Positions 16,069 to 25,196 are shown, numbered from the stretch's first letter. The stretch: 39,082 nucleotides of DNA from Saprospiraceae bacterium UBA1994 (GCA_002335865.1 DDCY01000011.1:29069-68150), one strand, 5' to 3'. Notes: generated by a model from the sequence alone, not told the origin. Made by a program: numbers and translations.

Positions 16069-17610
16069 TTAATTTGGACAATCCACTGTTTCTGATTCTA
16101 GAGTATTATTCATATCAATATTTATTCTCCAACAAGTTCCATCTGGTGATTTCATAATTAGCGAAGAACCTACGCTGTTGATTATCACATTTCTAGATTG
16201 AGCATTTAGATTTGGAGTTGGAGCAATACCTTCAATGTATGTATTTGTGATGTTTCCAGAGTCGTTTACTTGCATACGAAAGTTCTTGCCTAACAAGGTA
16301 GTATATACCAAGCCTTTTGTACTGTTATCAATATACAGATTTGATCTTTTGAGATTTTCATGATTAGCAGGTATTCCTGTCAAACTTTCTACAACGATCT
16401 CTCCATCTGGGCCTGAAATTAATCTTACGTAATCTTCAGGATTTTTTCTGAAAATAAGTCCTGTAGAGGAATTATCAAATAATAAATCACTGTCACCGAT
16501 AGTGCTTGTCGTTTCTACCTCGTGCTCAAGTAATATAAGTCCATCTTCTATGTCTGATACTCCAATGCAGCCATTCGGTAAGTAGGGGTAGATACCCCAA
16601 GCGCCTATATAACTACTATAATTGCTATGCTCAGTATCATCAGCAGTGTCAAAGTAAGCCTCTATTACGGGCTTAAGCGGATCCGAAATATCATACACTT
16701 TGACACCATCATGGTAATACGATATATATAACAAATCTGCTCTGATAAATGGATTGTGTGCCCTAGGTGGTGTTGGGGCATTTGGAAGAAGGGGATCGCT
16801 AAATTGTCCAAGGTATTGGATATCTGTCACATCACTGATATCTAGTATTGTGATTTCTTTCTGAGGCACCTCTTCTGCAATATAAGCATACTGAAGATCT
16901 TCAGTAATCCAACTACTGTGATTGTAGCTATTGAGACCATCTGCTGAACTAGTTCCTAATAGAATAGGATTGTCTACATCATTTAAATCCCATATCGCAT
17001 AATCAGAATATCCATGTGAGCAATAAGCTATGTTATCTCTAACATAAGCATCATGTATATACCAATTGGACGTTGAGTTACCATCATCAAAATCATTAAA
17101 ATTTATAGTGGCTAACAATTCGGGATCTTCAGGAGTAGAAGATAAGTCATAAATAATCATTGCTTTGGTAGTTCCTTGTCCAGAAAATCCAACCACATAT
17201 AAACGTGCATTTTCTTGATCAACAAATATATTATGTGCCTTAGAGAAGTCAGCGGTATTTTGTGTCCAAGTGTAATCATCTTTATTGATAATCTCTAGGC
17301 CTTCTGATCCTTGATCACACACACCATAAATATAGTCTCCATAATCTTTGAAGTCTCTCCATATCGTAGTATTTCCATCTGTGATTACTTCCTCTTCGAT
17401 TGGGTTAGAACAATCTGTTACATCTATAATTGCTATTTTGTCTCTTGCTCCATATACTAATATTTCTTTGTCATTATGGCTATATCCCCACACATCATTG
17501 TAATCGACACTTCCGGTATTATGAGACCCAACTTCCACAAGATTGAGAGATTCTTGAGCTATTATATTAGTAGTTAGACAGAAGATTAAAAAGATTAGTA
17601 AATTTTTCAT
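16069..17610 (-). CDS. Secreted LVIVD / choice-of-anchor-B beta-propeller protein with three C-terminal repeats
   Basis: 513 residues with a signal peptide (cleavage near LTTNIIA-Q19). Residues about 20-365 match the choice-of-anchor B, LVIVD-repeat family: SHNDKEILVYGARDKIAIID, HNIFVDQ, the recurring ITILDISD and KVYDISDPLKP blades, and YYHDGVKVYDISD. The last 140 residues are not a usual type IX sorting domain. Instead they hold three imperfect repeats of about 45 residues (374-422, 423-472, 473-513), each with a LxxDNSxxGLxx start, a G-x-x-x-R core and a Pro-rich link; the third ends GTCWRINIDMN and TVDCPN. Function is unknown, likely cell surface. Start chosen for the signal peptide. TATATTTG lies 26 bases upstream. 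Confidence 0.82.
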   Translation of the reverse strand: MKNLLIFLIFCLTTNIIAQESLNLVEVGSHNTGSVDYNDVWGYSHNDKEILVYGARDKIAIIDVTDCSNPIEEEVITDGNTTIWRDFKDYGDYIYGVCDQGSEGLEIINKDDYTWTQNTADFSKAHNIFVDQENARLYVVGFSGQGTTKAMIIYDLSSTPEDPELLATINFNDFDDGNSTSNWYIHDAYVRDNIAYCSHGYSDYAIWDLNDVDNPILLGTSSADGLNSYNHSSWITEDLQYAYIAEEVPQKEITILDISDVTDIQYLGQFSDPLLPNAPTPPRAHNPFIRADLLYISYYHDGVKVYDISDPLKPVIEAYFDTADDTEHSNYSSYIGAWGIYPYLPNGCIGVSDIEDGLILLEHEVETTSTIGDSDLLFDNSSTGLIFRKNPEDYVRLISGPDGEIVVESLTGIPANHENLKRSNLYIDNSTKGLVYTTLLGKNFRMQVNDSGNITNTYIEGIAPTPNLNAQSRNVIINSVGSSLIMKSPDGTCWRINIDMNNTLESETVDCPN

Positions 17611-17636
17611 GTACTTTAATTGTATCTTACTGATTA

Positions 17637-17644
17637 CAAATATA
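17637..17644 (-). promoter_or_regulatory. Putative -7 box TATATTTG
   Basis: Exact TAnnTTTG match 26 bases before the anchor-B gene. A TTG lies 23 bases further upstream on the same strand and falls within the inverted repeat at 17655-17674. Best-supported promoter call in the window. Confidence 0.4.
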
Positions 17645-17654
17645 ATTTATCTAA

Positions 17655-17674
17655 ATTATTGTTGAAACAATAAT
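17655..17674. repeat. 20-bp inverted repeat at a -33 position
   Basis: Nine-base arms (ATTATTGTT / AACAATAAT) around a 2-base centre, placed over the expected -33 region of the anchor-B gene. It has no T-run, so an operator is more likely than a terminator. Confidence 0.4.
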
Positions 17675-17750
17675 GTCAGCAGGAAATCTACATTAACGCT
17701 TACACGACAAAGTTGTTTGGTAGATTTTACTTCATGTTGGTATAAATTGA

Positions 17751-19232
17751 TTAACTACGTCTACTATAGTTAGGTGATTCTTTTGTGATCGTTATGTTAT
17801 GTGGATGACTTTCTAGCATGCCAGCGCCGCTCATTTTGACCATTTTGGCACCAAGCATGGCGTCTATAGTGCCTGCACCACAGTAACCCATACTTGCTCT
17901 TAGTCCTCCGATATATTGAACCATTACTTCAGAGACAGTTCCTTTGAATGGTACTCTACCTTCTATACCTTCTGGTACTAGTTTTTTCACATCGTCTTCT
18001 ACATCTTGGAAGTACCTGTCTTTGGATCCTAGTTCCATAGCTCCAAGAGATCCCATTCCTCTGTATACTTTGAATTTTCGTCCTTGATATAAAATTGTTT
18101 CACCTGGTGCTTCTTCAGTACCAGCGAATAGAGATCCTGCCATAATAGTACTTGCCCCTCCAGCCAATGCTTTGGCGATATCTCCTGTATATCTAATTCC
18201 TCCATCACCAATGATAGGTATCCCAGTACCTTTGAGACCTTCTGCAGCACTCATGATAGCGTATAATTGCGGTACACCTACTCCTGCGACAATACGCGTG
18301 GTACAGATACTTCCTGGCCCTACACCTACTTTTACACCATTGACGCCTGCGTCTGCTAGAGCTTTGGCTCCTGCTGCAGTGGCTACATTACCACCTATGA
18401 TCTGTAGATCTTTGTATTCTGCTCTGATGCGTTTTATCTGCTCTAGTACTCCGTGGCTATGACCATGGGCAGTATCTACGCAGACTACATCTACACCTAC
18501 TTCTACGAGTGCAGATATTCTTTCAAATGTATCTGCAGTAACTCCCACAGCAGCTCCAACTAGTAGTCGACCATGGCTGTCTTTCGCAGAGTTAGGATGG
18601 TTTTCTACCTTCAGTATATCCTTATATGTGATTAGGCCTACAAGCTTATAGTCATCATTTACAACAGGAAGTTTTTCTATTTTATACTTTTGTAAGATCT
18701 CTCTTGCTTGCTCTAGTGTAGTTCCTATTGGTGCAGTTACTAGATTTTCTGAGGTCATTAAAGATTTGACAGATTGACTAAAATTAGTTTCAAATCTTAA
18801 ATCTCTATTGGTCAGTATACCTATCAATTTTTCATTATCATCTACAATGGGTATTCCGCCTATTTTGTGTGTACGCATCAATTGGAGAGCATCTCTGATA
18901 AGTGCATTTTGTGAAAGTGTTACTGGGTCGATTATCATTCCACTCTCTGATCGCTTTACATTTCGCACCTGCGCGGCCTGAGTTTCAACAGACATGTTTT
19001 TATGAATAAAACCTAACCCACCTTCCTTAGCCATAGCTATCGCGAGTGCGTGCTCCGTTACAGTATCCATTGCGGCAGATACTATAGGAACATTGAGGCG
19101 TAGATCAGTAGTCAGTTGTGTGCTGATATTTACGTCACGTGGTAATACTTTAGAGTAAGAGGGAATAAGTAGGACGTCGTCAAAGGTTAAAGCTTCTTCA
19201 AATAGTCCTTGGGATGTTAAGTTTCTTTCCAT
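17751..19232 (-). CDS. guaB: Inosine-5'-monophosphate dehydrogenase
   Basis: Converts IMP to XMP with NAD, the rate-limiting step of GMP synthesis, in the cytoplasm. The frame is open to a TTG at 19257-19259, but the ATG at 19230-19232 gives 493 residues and the expected start MERNLTSQGLFEEALTFDDV, so I use it. The TIM barrel is interrupted by two CBS domains (about residues 95-215). The active-site loop GSICTTRIVAGVGVPQ has Cys310, and the flap has YRGMGSLGAM. The exact -7 motif TATCTTTG ends only 3 bases before this ATG, so the message may be leaderless. It is upstream of the anchor-B gene, but 140 bases and a separate promoter suggest independent transcription. Confidence 0.95.
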   Translation of the reverse strand: MERNLTSQGLFEEALTFDDVLLIPSYSKVLPRDVNISTQLTTDLRLNVPIVSAAMDTVTEHALAIAMAKEGGLGFIHKNMSVETQAAQVRNVKRSESGMIIDPVTLSQNALIRDALQLMRTHKIGGIPIVDDNEKLIGILTNRDLRFETNFSQSVKSLMTSENLVTAPIGTTLEQAREILQKYKIEKLPVVNDDYKLVGLITYKDILKVENHPNSAKDSHGRLLVGAAVGVTADTFERISALVEVGVDVVCVDTAHGHSHGVLEQIKRIRAEYKDLQIIGGNVATAAGAKALADAGVNGVKVGVGPGSICTTRIVAGVGVPQLYAIMSAAEGLKGTGIPIIGDGGIRYTGDIAKALAGGASTIMAGSLFAGTEEAPGETILYQGRKFKVYRGMGSLGAMELGSKDRYFQDVEDDVKKLVPEGIEGRVPFKGTVSEVMVQYIGGLRASMGYCGAGTIDAMLGAKMVKMSGAGMLESHPHNITITKESPNYSRRS

Positions 19233-19617
19233 GCGCAAAGATATCTGATTTTTATTCAAAAAAGATAATTGCGATTAGATAATATCGAGAAATAATTAAT
19301 ACCGGGCTAAGAAGTTGAAAATAGTTGAATAATAACCATACTGAGTTGCAATTTTTAAATCAGTAAATAGTAATTGAGCAGTTTTACTTGCGCGCCATAC
19401 TATCTTTCGGTTCGAAATACGTCATTGGATATTATCTAAAGTGTCATTATGACTGCATTTTGCCTTTCATTCATGACATTGTGCTAGTAATATGCTACTA
19501 CTATTCGGATGGTATAATATGTGAGAGTTATAATTAATAGTGCTAAATAGCAGTAACTAGATTGCATAACATTAACTTGATATAATCATCGCTCAATAGG
19601 CGATACAACATATATAG
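19233..19617. other. 385-base divergent spacer between guaB and lon
   Basis: No gene or relic recognised on either strand. It holds the guaB -7 box (19236-19243) and a 5-bp-arm hairpin ATCGC/GCGAT at 19588-19604. Small repeats TTTCG-GTT-CGAAA near 19407 and TAGTA/TACTA near 19487 are weak. No CIRCE element and no clear TAnnTTTG box for lon were found. Confidence 0.5.
19236..19243 (-). promoter_or_regulatory. Putative guaB -7 box TATCTTTG
   Basis: Exact TAnnTTTG match 3 bases before the guaB ATG. If used, transcription would begin at or beside the A of the ATG. No TTG at the usual -33 spacing (one is present at 13 bases), so the call is tentative. Confidence 0.35.
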
Positions 19618-22020
19618 ATGTTCAATATAAAGAAAGTAGCTGGTCCAGGTAATACATCGGAGATTGTTCCGATGTTCTCTATTTCAGACGATGAGGCGAA
19701 TATGGAAGGCGAACAATACGGAGATAAACTGCCAGTAGTTGCACTGAAGAATACAGTATTGTTTCCAGGTGTAATCATACCTATATCAATAGGACGTGAT
19801 AAGAGTACCGAAGCTATAAAGGCTATTAAAGATACGACTAAGGTAGTCGCTGTAATTTCGCAGAGAGATCCTGAAGTAGCAGATCCCTCAAAAGATGATC
19901 TTTTTCATTTAGGGACAGTTGCCAAAGTAGTAAAGACTATCAATATGCCAGATGGAAGCATCACTGCAGTCTTGCAAGGTCGAAAGAGATTTACTATTGA
20001 CAATTTGGTCCAAGATGAACCATATCTTTTGGCTGAGATTACGGCTATTACAGATGTGAATCCAACTAACGATGTACACTTTGATGCTATGATGGCTAGT
20101 GTAAAAGATACTGCGAAGGAGATTATAAAATTATCTCCTAATCTGCCCAATGAAGCTGAGTTGATGCTTGATAATATTAGCAGCAATGGATTTTTGTTAA
20201 ATTTTATAGCGTCTAATCTCAATATTGATGTGGATAAAAAGCAAGGGATACTTGAGATAAATGATGCTCAAAAGAAAGCCAAAGGGATACTCCATCTAAT
20301 GGAGACTGAGCGTAAAAAGCTAAAACTTAAACATAAAATAGAGTCAAAAGTAAGAGGTGATCTAGAGAAGCAACAAAGAGATTACATACTCAATCAGCAA
20401 CTCAAGACAATACAAGAAGAACTTGGTGATAATCCACAGTCCGAAGCACTCAATGAGCTTACTCTTAGAGCGGAGAAAATGGATTGGCCTTCTGAGACAG
20501 CAAAAACATTCAATAAAGAATTAGCTAAGGCTAAAAGGATGAATCCTCAAGTCGCAGAGTTTTCAGTTACGCTCAACTATCTTGAGATGCTATTGGATTT
20601 ACCCTGGAATATGTATTCAAAAGATAATTATGATCTTAAAAAAGTGAGGAAGATTCTTGACGATGATCACTTTGGTATGGAGAAAATCAAAGAGAGGATT
20701 ATCGAGCATTTGGCAGTGCTAAAGCTCAAAGGTGACATGAAGTCTCCGATAATATGTTTAGTCGGCCCTCCGGGAGTAGGGAAGACGAGTCTCGGTAAAT
20801 CCATAGCAAGCGCACTCAATCGTAAATTTGTGCGGATGTCGCTCGGTGGACTACACGATGAAAGTGAGATTAGAGGACACCGACGTACTTACATCGGAGC
20901 TATGCCAGGCAGATTGATTAAATCTTTGAAAAAGGCCGAAACATCTAATCCCGTATTTATACTAGATGAGATAGATAAGCTCGGTAGGAGTCAACGTGGC
21001 GATCCATCATCAGCATTGTTAGAGGTGTTAGATTCTGAGCAGAATACTAATTTTTATGATAACTATCTAGAGCTTGAATATGACCTATCCAAGGTGTTAT
21101 TCATAGCAACAGCCAATACTTTAAGTACAATACAAGCACCTTTACGTGACCGTATGGAGATTATCCAACTTAGCGGATACTCGACAGAAGAGAAAGTACA
21201 GATCGCAAAGAAGCACCTAGTACCGAGACAGCGTAAAGAGAACGGACTGCTTGCCAAAGACATAAAATTATCAGAGAAAGTACTAGAGCAAATCGTACTG
21301 AAGTACAGCAGAGAGTCCGGAGTAAGAGCACTTGAGCGTCAGATAGCTAAAGTAATGCGTCGATACGCTAAGCATAAGAGTACGGAAGAGCCTTACGATG
21401 TAAGTGTCAAAGTAGATGATCTAGTAGATATACTCGGTCACTCTCCGTTCCATAAAGATATGTATGTTGCCGATTCTATTCCAGGAGTTGTCGTAGGTTT
21501 AGCATGGACGCAGGTAGGTGGTGAAATCTTATTTATAGAAGCGAGTAAGAGTCCTGGCAAAGGGAAGCTAACACTTACTGGTAGCTTGGGTGATGTAATG
21601 AAAGAATCAGCTACTACAGCGCTAAGTTACCTTAAGTCGCATGCGGAAGAAATTGGTATCGATAGAAAAATATTGGATAAATCAGATATACATATACACG
21701 TGCCTGAAGGAGCCACTCCCAAGGATGGACCGAGTGCAGGTATTACTATGCTTACGGCATTGACGTCTATACTTTTAGATAAGCCTGTGAAGTCACATTT
21801 GGCCATGACTGGTGAGATTACACTGAGAGGAAAAGTATTGCCAGTAGGCGGTATTAAAGAAAAGATCTTGGCGGCTAAGCGTGCGGGTATTAAACAAATT
21901 ATGATGTCAGAGGTAAATCGTAAGCACGTAGAGGATATTCCAAAAGATTACCTTGTTGGTATAGAATTTACTTTTGTGAAGCATATGAGTGAGGTGTTAA
22001 AGGAAGCTTTGGACTTATAG
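19618..22020 (+). CDS. lon: ATP-dependent protease Lon
   Basis: Cytoplasmic AAA+ serine protease for misfolded and regulatory proteins. The order is: Lon N-terminal domain (about 38-235, LPVVALKNTVLFPGV), coiled linker (235-330), AAA+ module with Walker A GPPGVGKT at 383-390 and Walker B FILDEIDKL with D450-E451, and the protease domain with catalytic S706 (PKDGPSAGIT) and K749. The 800-residue length is normal. Transcribed divergently from guaB with a 385-base spacer. No heat-shock operator is visible, but a small hairpin (19588-19604) lies 14 bases before the ATG. Confidence 0.96.
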   Translation: MFNIKKVAGPGNTSEIVPMFSISDDEANMEGEQYGDKLPVVALKNTVLFPGVIIPISIGRDKSTEAIKAIKDTTKVVAVISQRDPEVADPSKDDLFHLGTVAKVVKTINMPDGSITAVLQGRKRFTIDNLVQDEPYLLAEITAITDVNPTNDVHFDAMMASVKDTAKEIIKLSPNLPNEAELMLDNISSNGFLLNFIASNLNIDVDKKQGILEINDAQKKAKGILHLMETERKKLKLKHKIESKVRGDLEKQQRDYILNQQLKTIQEELGDNPQSEALNELTLRAEKMDWPSETAKTFNKELAKAKRMNPQVAEFSVTLNYLEMLLDLPWNMYSKDNYDLKKVRKILDDDHFGMEKIKERIIEHLAVLKLKGDMKSPIICLVGPPGVGKTSLGKSIASALNRKFVRMSLGGLHDESEIRGHRRTYIGAMPGRLIKSLKKAETSNPVFILDEIDKLGRSQRGDPSSALLEVLDSEQNTNFYDNYLELEYDLSKVLFIATANTLSTIQAPLRDRMEIIQLSGYSTEEKVQIAKKHLVPRQRKENGLLAKDIKLSEKVLEQIVLKYSRESGVRALERQIAKVMRRYAKHKSTEEPYDVSVKVDDLVDILGHSPFHKDMYVADSIPGVVVGLAWTQVGGEILFIEASKSPGKGKLTLTGSLGDVMKESATTALSYLKSHAEEIGIDRKILDKSDIHIHVPEGATPKDGPSAGITMLTALTSILLDKPVKSHLAMTGEITLRGKVLPVGGIKEKILAAKRAGIKQIMMSEVNRKHVEDIPKDYLVGIEFTFVKHMSEVLKEALDL

Positions 22021-22096
22021 AGTTTAAATCTTTGTTAAAGAATCGTTATGTGTCGATGACTCATTTTATCTTCCGTTAGTTAGTGTAGGAATATTG

Positions 22097-22121
22097 ATAT
22101 AAACAGAAATACTGTTTATAT
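22097..22121. repeat. 25-bp inverted repeat between lon and the next gene
   Basis: Perfect 10-base arms (ATATAAACAG / CTGTTTATAT) with a 5-base loop, 76 bases after the lon stop and 72 before the next ATG. It lacks a solid T-run (TTCGTTTT follows), so it is either a weak terminator or an operator. Confidence 0.45.
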
Positions 22122-22193
22122 TCGTTTTAAAGTGATTTCTAGTCTGATATCGCCTTATAGATTCAATGTTTTACTGAACACCAATAAAGTATT

Positions 22194-22874
22194 ATGAATA
22201 GCTTTATAAATAAAACTATAGCACTATCGGCTTTTGTGTTAATATCACTTGTTACCATAACTGCCCAAAACGATACCCGTAAGGCTATACAGTTTTCTGG
22301 TAAGGTAGTGACTGCCGATGTTGAGGGTAATGTAATTCCTCTTCCTTATGTCAATATAGGAATCAGGGGCACTAGTCGAGGAACGAGTTCTATTGATGAT
22401 GGATATTTTTCACTAGTAGCACTTGAAGGGGATACGATTGCTTTCACGCGTATAGGATTCAATGATGTAGATTTTGTAGTACCAGATACATTGAGTACGA
22501 ATTTTTACTTTTACGTTCAGATTATGGCAGAAGATGATTATCTGCTTCCTGAAGCAGTAATATTTCCGTGGCCTAGTAGAGAACATTTTGTTTACGAGTT
22601 TTTAGCTATTGATATTACAGACGAACTTCGCAGTCAAGCGGAGAGAAATCTTGCTAACGAAATACTTTCAGATATGAGACATACTGTACCTGCTGATGGT
22701 ACTGAAACATCAAATTTGGAGATACGAACAGCAGCCAAAGATTTTCAGTACTCTGGACAGTACAAGCCGCAAAATATTTTGAATCCGCTTGCTTGGAAGA
22801 AATTTATTGAATCATGGAGAAATGGTGATTTCAAGAGCAAAGAGAAGAAAGATCGCGAAAAGAAGAAAAAGTAG
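22194..22874 (+). CDS. Secreted protein with carboxypeptidase-regulatory-like domain
   Basis: 226 residues with a signal peptide (cleavage near ITAQ25). Residues about 33-105 form a CarboxypepD_reg-like beta-sandwich: FSGKVVTADVEGN, LPYVNIGIRGTSRGTSSIDD, GYFSLVALEGDTIAFTRIGF. In Bacteroidota this domain sits at the N-terminus of TonB-dependent receptors, but here there is no receptor barrel; the remainder is helical and ends in a Lys/Arg/Glu-rich tail (about 213-226). Such stand-alone proteins are common in the phylum and have no assigned role. It may be the only gene of its transcript: lon precedes by 173 bases with an inverted repeat between, and metF follows by 268 bases. Confidence 0.75.
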   Translation: MNSFINKTIALSAFVLISLVTITAQNDTRKAIQFSGKVVTADVEGNVIPLPYVNIGIRGTSRGTSSIDDGYFSLVALEGDTIAFTRIGFNDVDFVVPDTLSTNFYFYVQIMAEDDYLLPEAVIFPWPSREHFVYEFLAIDITDELRSQAERNLANEILSDMRHTVPADGTETSNLEIRTAAKDFQYSGQYKPQNILNPLAWKKFIESWRNGDFKSKEKKDREKKKK

Positions 22875-23061
22875 AGTACGGCTTTTTACCGATAGGAAAA
22901 AATGCGCGGACAACTTATTATTACAGTGCTTCGTGGAAACACTTACAATATGCCTTTAGTAATATTCTTATATTCGAATTTTAAGTGGGCGGCATCAATT
23001 AGTGTAATTTTCAGTATCAGAAATTTAACTCTAATACCAACACTTTCACATACCTAACTGA

Positions 23062-23069
23062 TAGATTTG
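23062..23069 (+). promoter_or_regulatory. Putative metF -7 box TAGATTTG
   Basis: Exact TAnnTTTG match 73 bases before the metF ATG, inside a CTAAC/GTTAG inverted pair. No TTG -33 element at the usual distance. Confidence 0.3.
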
Positions 23070-23142
23070 CAACTGGTTAGAAAATAGGAATACTATTTGC
23101 CATCAATAATAATTAGTAATTAACCGCGTCTACACGTGAGGT

Positions 23143-24096
23143 ATGAAAATAATAGAGCATTTCGAAAAATCTAAGGGAAAGACATTAGTTTCATTTGAGG
23201 TATTGCCTCCTTTGAAGGGTGGGAGTATGCAAGCGATATTCGATGCCTTAGATCCTCTAATGGAATTTAATCCTCCATTTATAGATGTTACTTATCATCG
23301 AGAAGAATTTCTATACAATAAGAGAGAAAGTGGATACTACGAAAAAGTAGCTATACGTAAACGTCCGGGTACTGTAGGAATTTGTGCAAGTATTATGCAT
23401 AGATATGGAGTAGACGCCATACCACATTTAATTTGTGGAGGATTCTCGAAAGAAGAAACGGAGAATGCTTTGATAGATCTCGCTTTCCTAGGTATAGACA
23501 ATGTTTTAGCACTCAGAGGAGACGCAAGGAAATTTGAAACTAAATTTGTATCTCATCCAGAAGGGAATAGACATGCCGTAGATCTTGTCAATCAGACTAA
23601 AGATATGAATGACGGTGTTTATCTTGACTGCAACATTGAAAATGGGGCTAAGACAAATTTCTGTATTGGAGTAGCTGGTTATCCAGAGAAACACTTCGAG
23701 TCACCTAATTTAAACTTAGATCTCAAGTATCTTAAAGCTAAGGTAGACGCAGGTGCTTCTTATATAGTAACCCAGATGTTCTTTGATAATCAAAAATACT
23801 TTGAATTCGTAGATGCTTGTCGTGCAGTAGGAATCAATGTGCCGATTGTTCCAGGAATAAAACCAGTTACTAAAAAATATCAATTGAACTCCATTCCAAG
23901 AAATTTCTTTATAAACATGCCTGATGATCTAGTAGCATCTGTTAGTAAAGCTGATACTGCTGAAAAGATCCAACAAGCAGGAATAGAATGGTGTGTGCAT
24001 CAATCTAAAGAGTTGAAAAAGGCAGGTGTGCCTTGTTTGCATTATTACACCATGGGAGATACAGACATCATAAAAAAAATAATACAAAGCATCTAA
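23143..24096 (+). CDS. metF: Methylenetetrahydrofolate reductase
   Basis: FAD enzyme that reduces 5,10-methylene- to 5-methyl-tetrahydrofolate for methionine synthesis. The MTHFR barrel is recognisable: S17FEVLPP with the catalytic Glu19, IDVTYHREE, and NVLALRGDA with Asp127 for folate and FAD contacts, then ASYIVTQMFFDNQKYFEF and PGIKPVTK. At 317 residues it is a little longer than the Escherichia coli enzyme. The stop codon is directly followed by the ATG of the prenyl synthase gene, so the two are co-transcribed; the pairing has no obvious metabolic logic. Confidence 0.93.
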   Translation: MKIIEHFEKSKGKTLVSFEVLPPLKGGSMQAIFDALDPLMEFNPPFIDVTYHREEFLYNKRESGYYEKVAIRKRPGTVGICASIMHRYGVDAIPHLICGGFSKEETENALIDLAFLGIDNVLALRGDARKFETKFVSHPEGNRHAVDLVNQTKDMNDGVYLDCNIENGAKTNFCIGVAGYPEKHFESPNLNLDLKYLKAKVDAGASYIVTQMFFDNQKYFEFVDACRAVGINVPIVPGIKPVTKKYQLNSIPRNFFINMPDDLVASVSKADTAEKIQQAGIEWCVHQSKELKKAGVPCLHYYTMGDTDIIKKIIQSI

Positions 24097-25074
24097 ATGC
24101 AAATATTAAAGGCATACTCCGAAACGCTCAAAACATATTTTGAACAGATTCTTGTCACCAAAGATCCTGTTACTTTATATGAACCGATCAGCTATATCAT
24201 GTCTCTAGGAGCAAAGAGAATTAGGCCGCTTATGTTATTACATACGCACAAGATTTTTGGTGGAGATGTAAAGTCAGTACTTCCACTTGCTGCGGCTGTA
24301 GAAGTATTCCATAATTTTACTTTGATGCATGACGATATCATGGACAATGCAAGTATGCGAAGAGGCCATGCCACTGTCCATGAAAAGTATGATGTAAATA
24401 CGGCTATACTATCTGGAGATTTGATGCTCATACAATCGTATGGACTGATAAGCAAATGCTCTGATAGTCCAGCTTATACCGATATTATGACAACATTTAA
24501 TGAGATGTCGGTACAGTTGTGCGAAGGTCAGCAATTGGATGTAGATTTTGAATCCAGAGATAATGTAGAGATCGATGAGTATATCCATATGATCACCTAT
24601 AAGACATCGGTACTGATTGCTGCCGCTATGAAAATGGCCGCTCAATATGCGGGTGCAAGTCAAGAGGATCAAGAACATATCTACCAGTTTGGTAAGAATA
24701 TAGGTATCGCTTTTCAGATGCAAGATGACATACTTGATAGTTTCGGAGAAAAAGCCGCAGTAGGAAAACGAATCGGTGGCGATATTCTAGAAGGTAAGAA
24801 AACTTATCTCTACATTAAAGCTTTAGAGCTCTCAGACGATAGTCAAAAAGCGAAACTCATCAGTCTTATGAATGACCCTCACATAGAGGATCAAAGAAAG
24901 ATAGATGATGTACTCAATATCTTTAAAGCCACTCACGTAAGAGTATACGCAGATCAATTAAAAGAAGCGTATCGAGACCTAGCGTTTTCACATCTCGCAG
25001 AGCTGAAAATCAATGAATCAGATAGGGTAGAACTAAAAGAATTTGGTCAGTACTTGTTGGATAGGACAGTTTAA
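24097..25074 (+). CDS. Polyprenyl (isoprenyl) diphosphate synthase
   Basis: Condenses isopentenyl diphosphate onto an allylic diphosphate to make the chain for quinones or other isoprenoids. Both Asp-rich motifs are present: D79DIMD83 followed by R88-R89-G, and QMQD210DILD214, plus the GAKRIRP substrate-binding start at 38-44 and YKTSVLIAAAM. At 325 residues it fits the IspA/IspB/GGPP synthase class; chain length cannot be set from these motifs. The start is immediately after the metF stop. Confidence 0.9.
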   Translation: MQILKAYSETLKTYFEQILVTKDPVTLYEPISYIMSLGAKRIRPLMLLHTHKIFGGDVKSVLPLAAAVEVFHNFTLMHDDIMDNASMRRGHATVHEKYDVNTAILSGDLMLIQSYGLISKCSDSPAYTDIMTTFNEMSVQLCEGQQLDVDFESRDNVEIDEYIHMITYKTSVLIAAAMKMAAQYAGASQEDQEHIYQFGKNIGIAFQMQDDILDSFGEKAAVGKRIGGDILEGKKTYLYIKALELSDDSQKAKLISLMNDPHIEDQRKIDDVLNIFKATHVRVYADQLKEAYRDLAFSHLAELKINESDRVELKEFGQYLLDRTV

Positions 25075-25196
25075 ATAGACTCGCTTCGCTCCGAGAGAAT
25101 GAGAATCGAGAGTCGCTTTCCTTCGAGATGAGACAGAGCTTGAGTCAATTAAAATTAGCTCTATCAATCTAGTTTTCTCTCAATCTCAGTCTATTT
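25073..25196. repeat. Repeat-bounded spacer between convergent genes
   Basis: The 116-base gap between the prenyl synthase and paaI is bounded by inverted arms AAATAGACT (25073-25081) and AGTCTATTT (25188-25196) that overlap both stop codons. Inside are two imperfect direct units (25081-25104 and 25113-25133, both starting TCGCTT and ending ATGAGA/GATGAGA) and AGAGCT/AGCTCT arms. It could be a terminator region or a small interspersed element. Confidence 0.45.

Noticed and set aside
19257..19259. TTG as the guaB start
   Set aside because: Adds nine residues with no family support; the ATG at 19230-19232 fits the IMPDH length.
22901..23060. About 50-residue open plus-strand frame before metF
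   Set aside because: No signal peptide, no recognisable motif and no position signal; likely chance.
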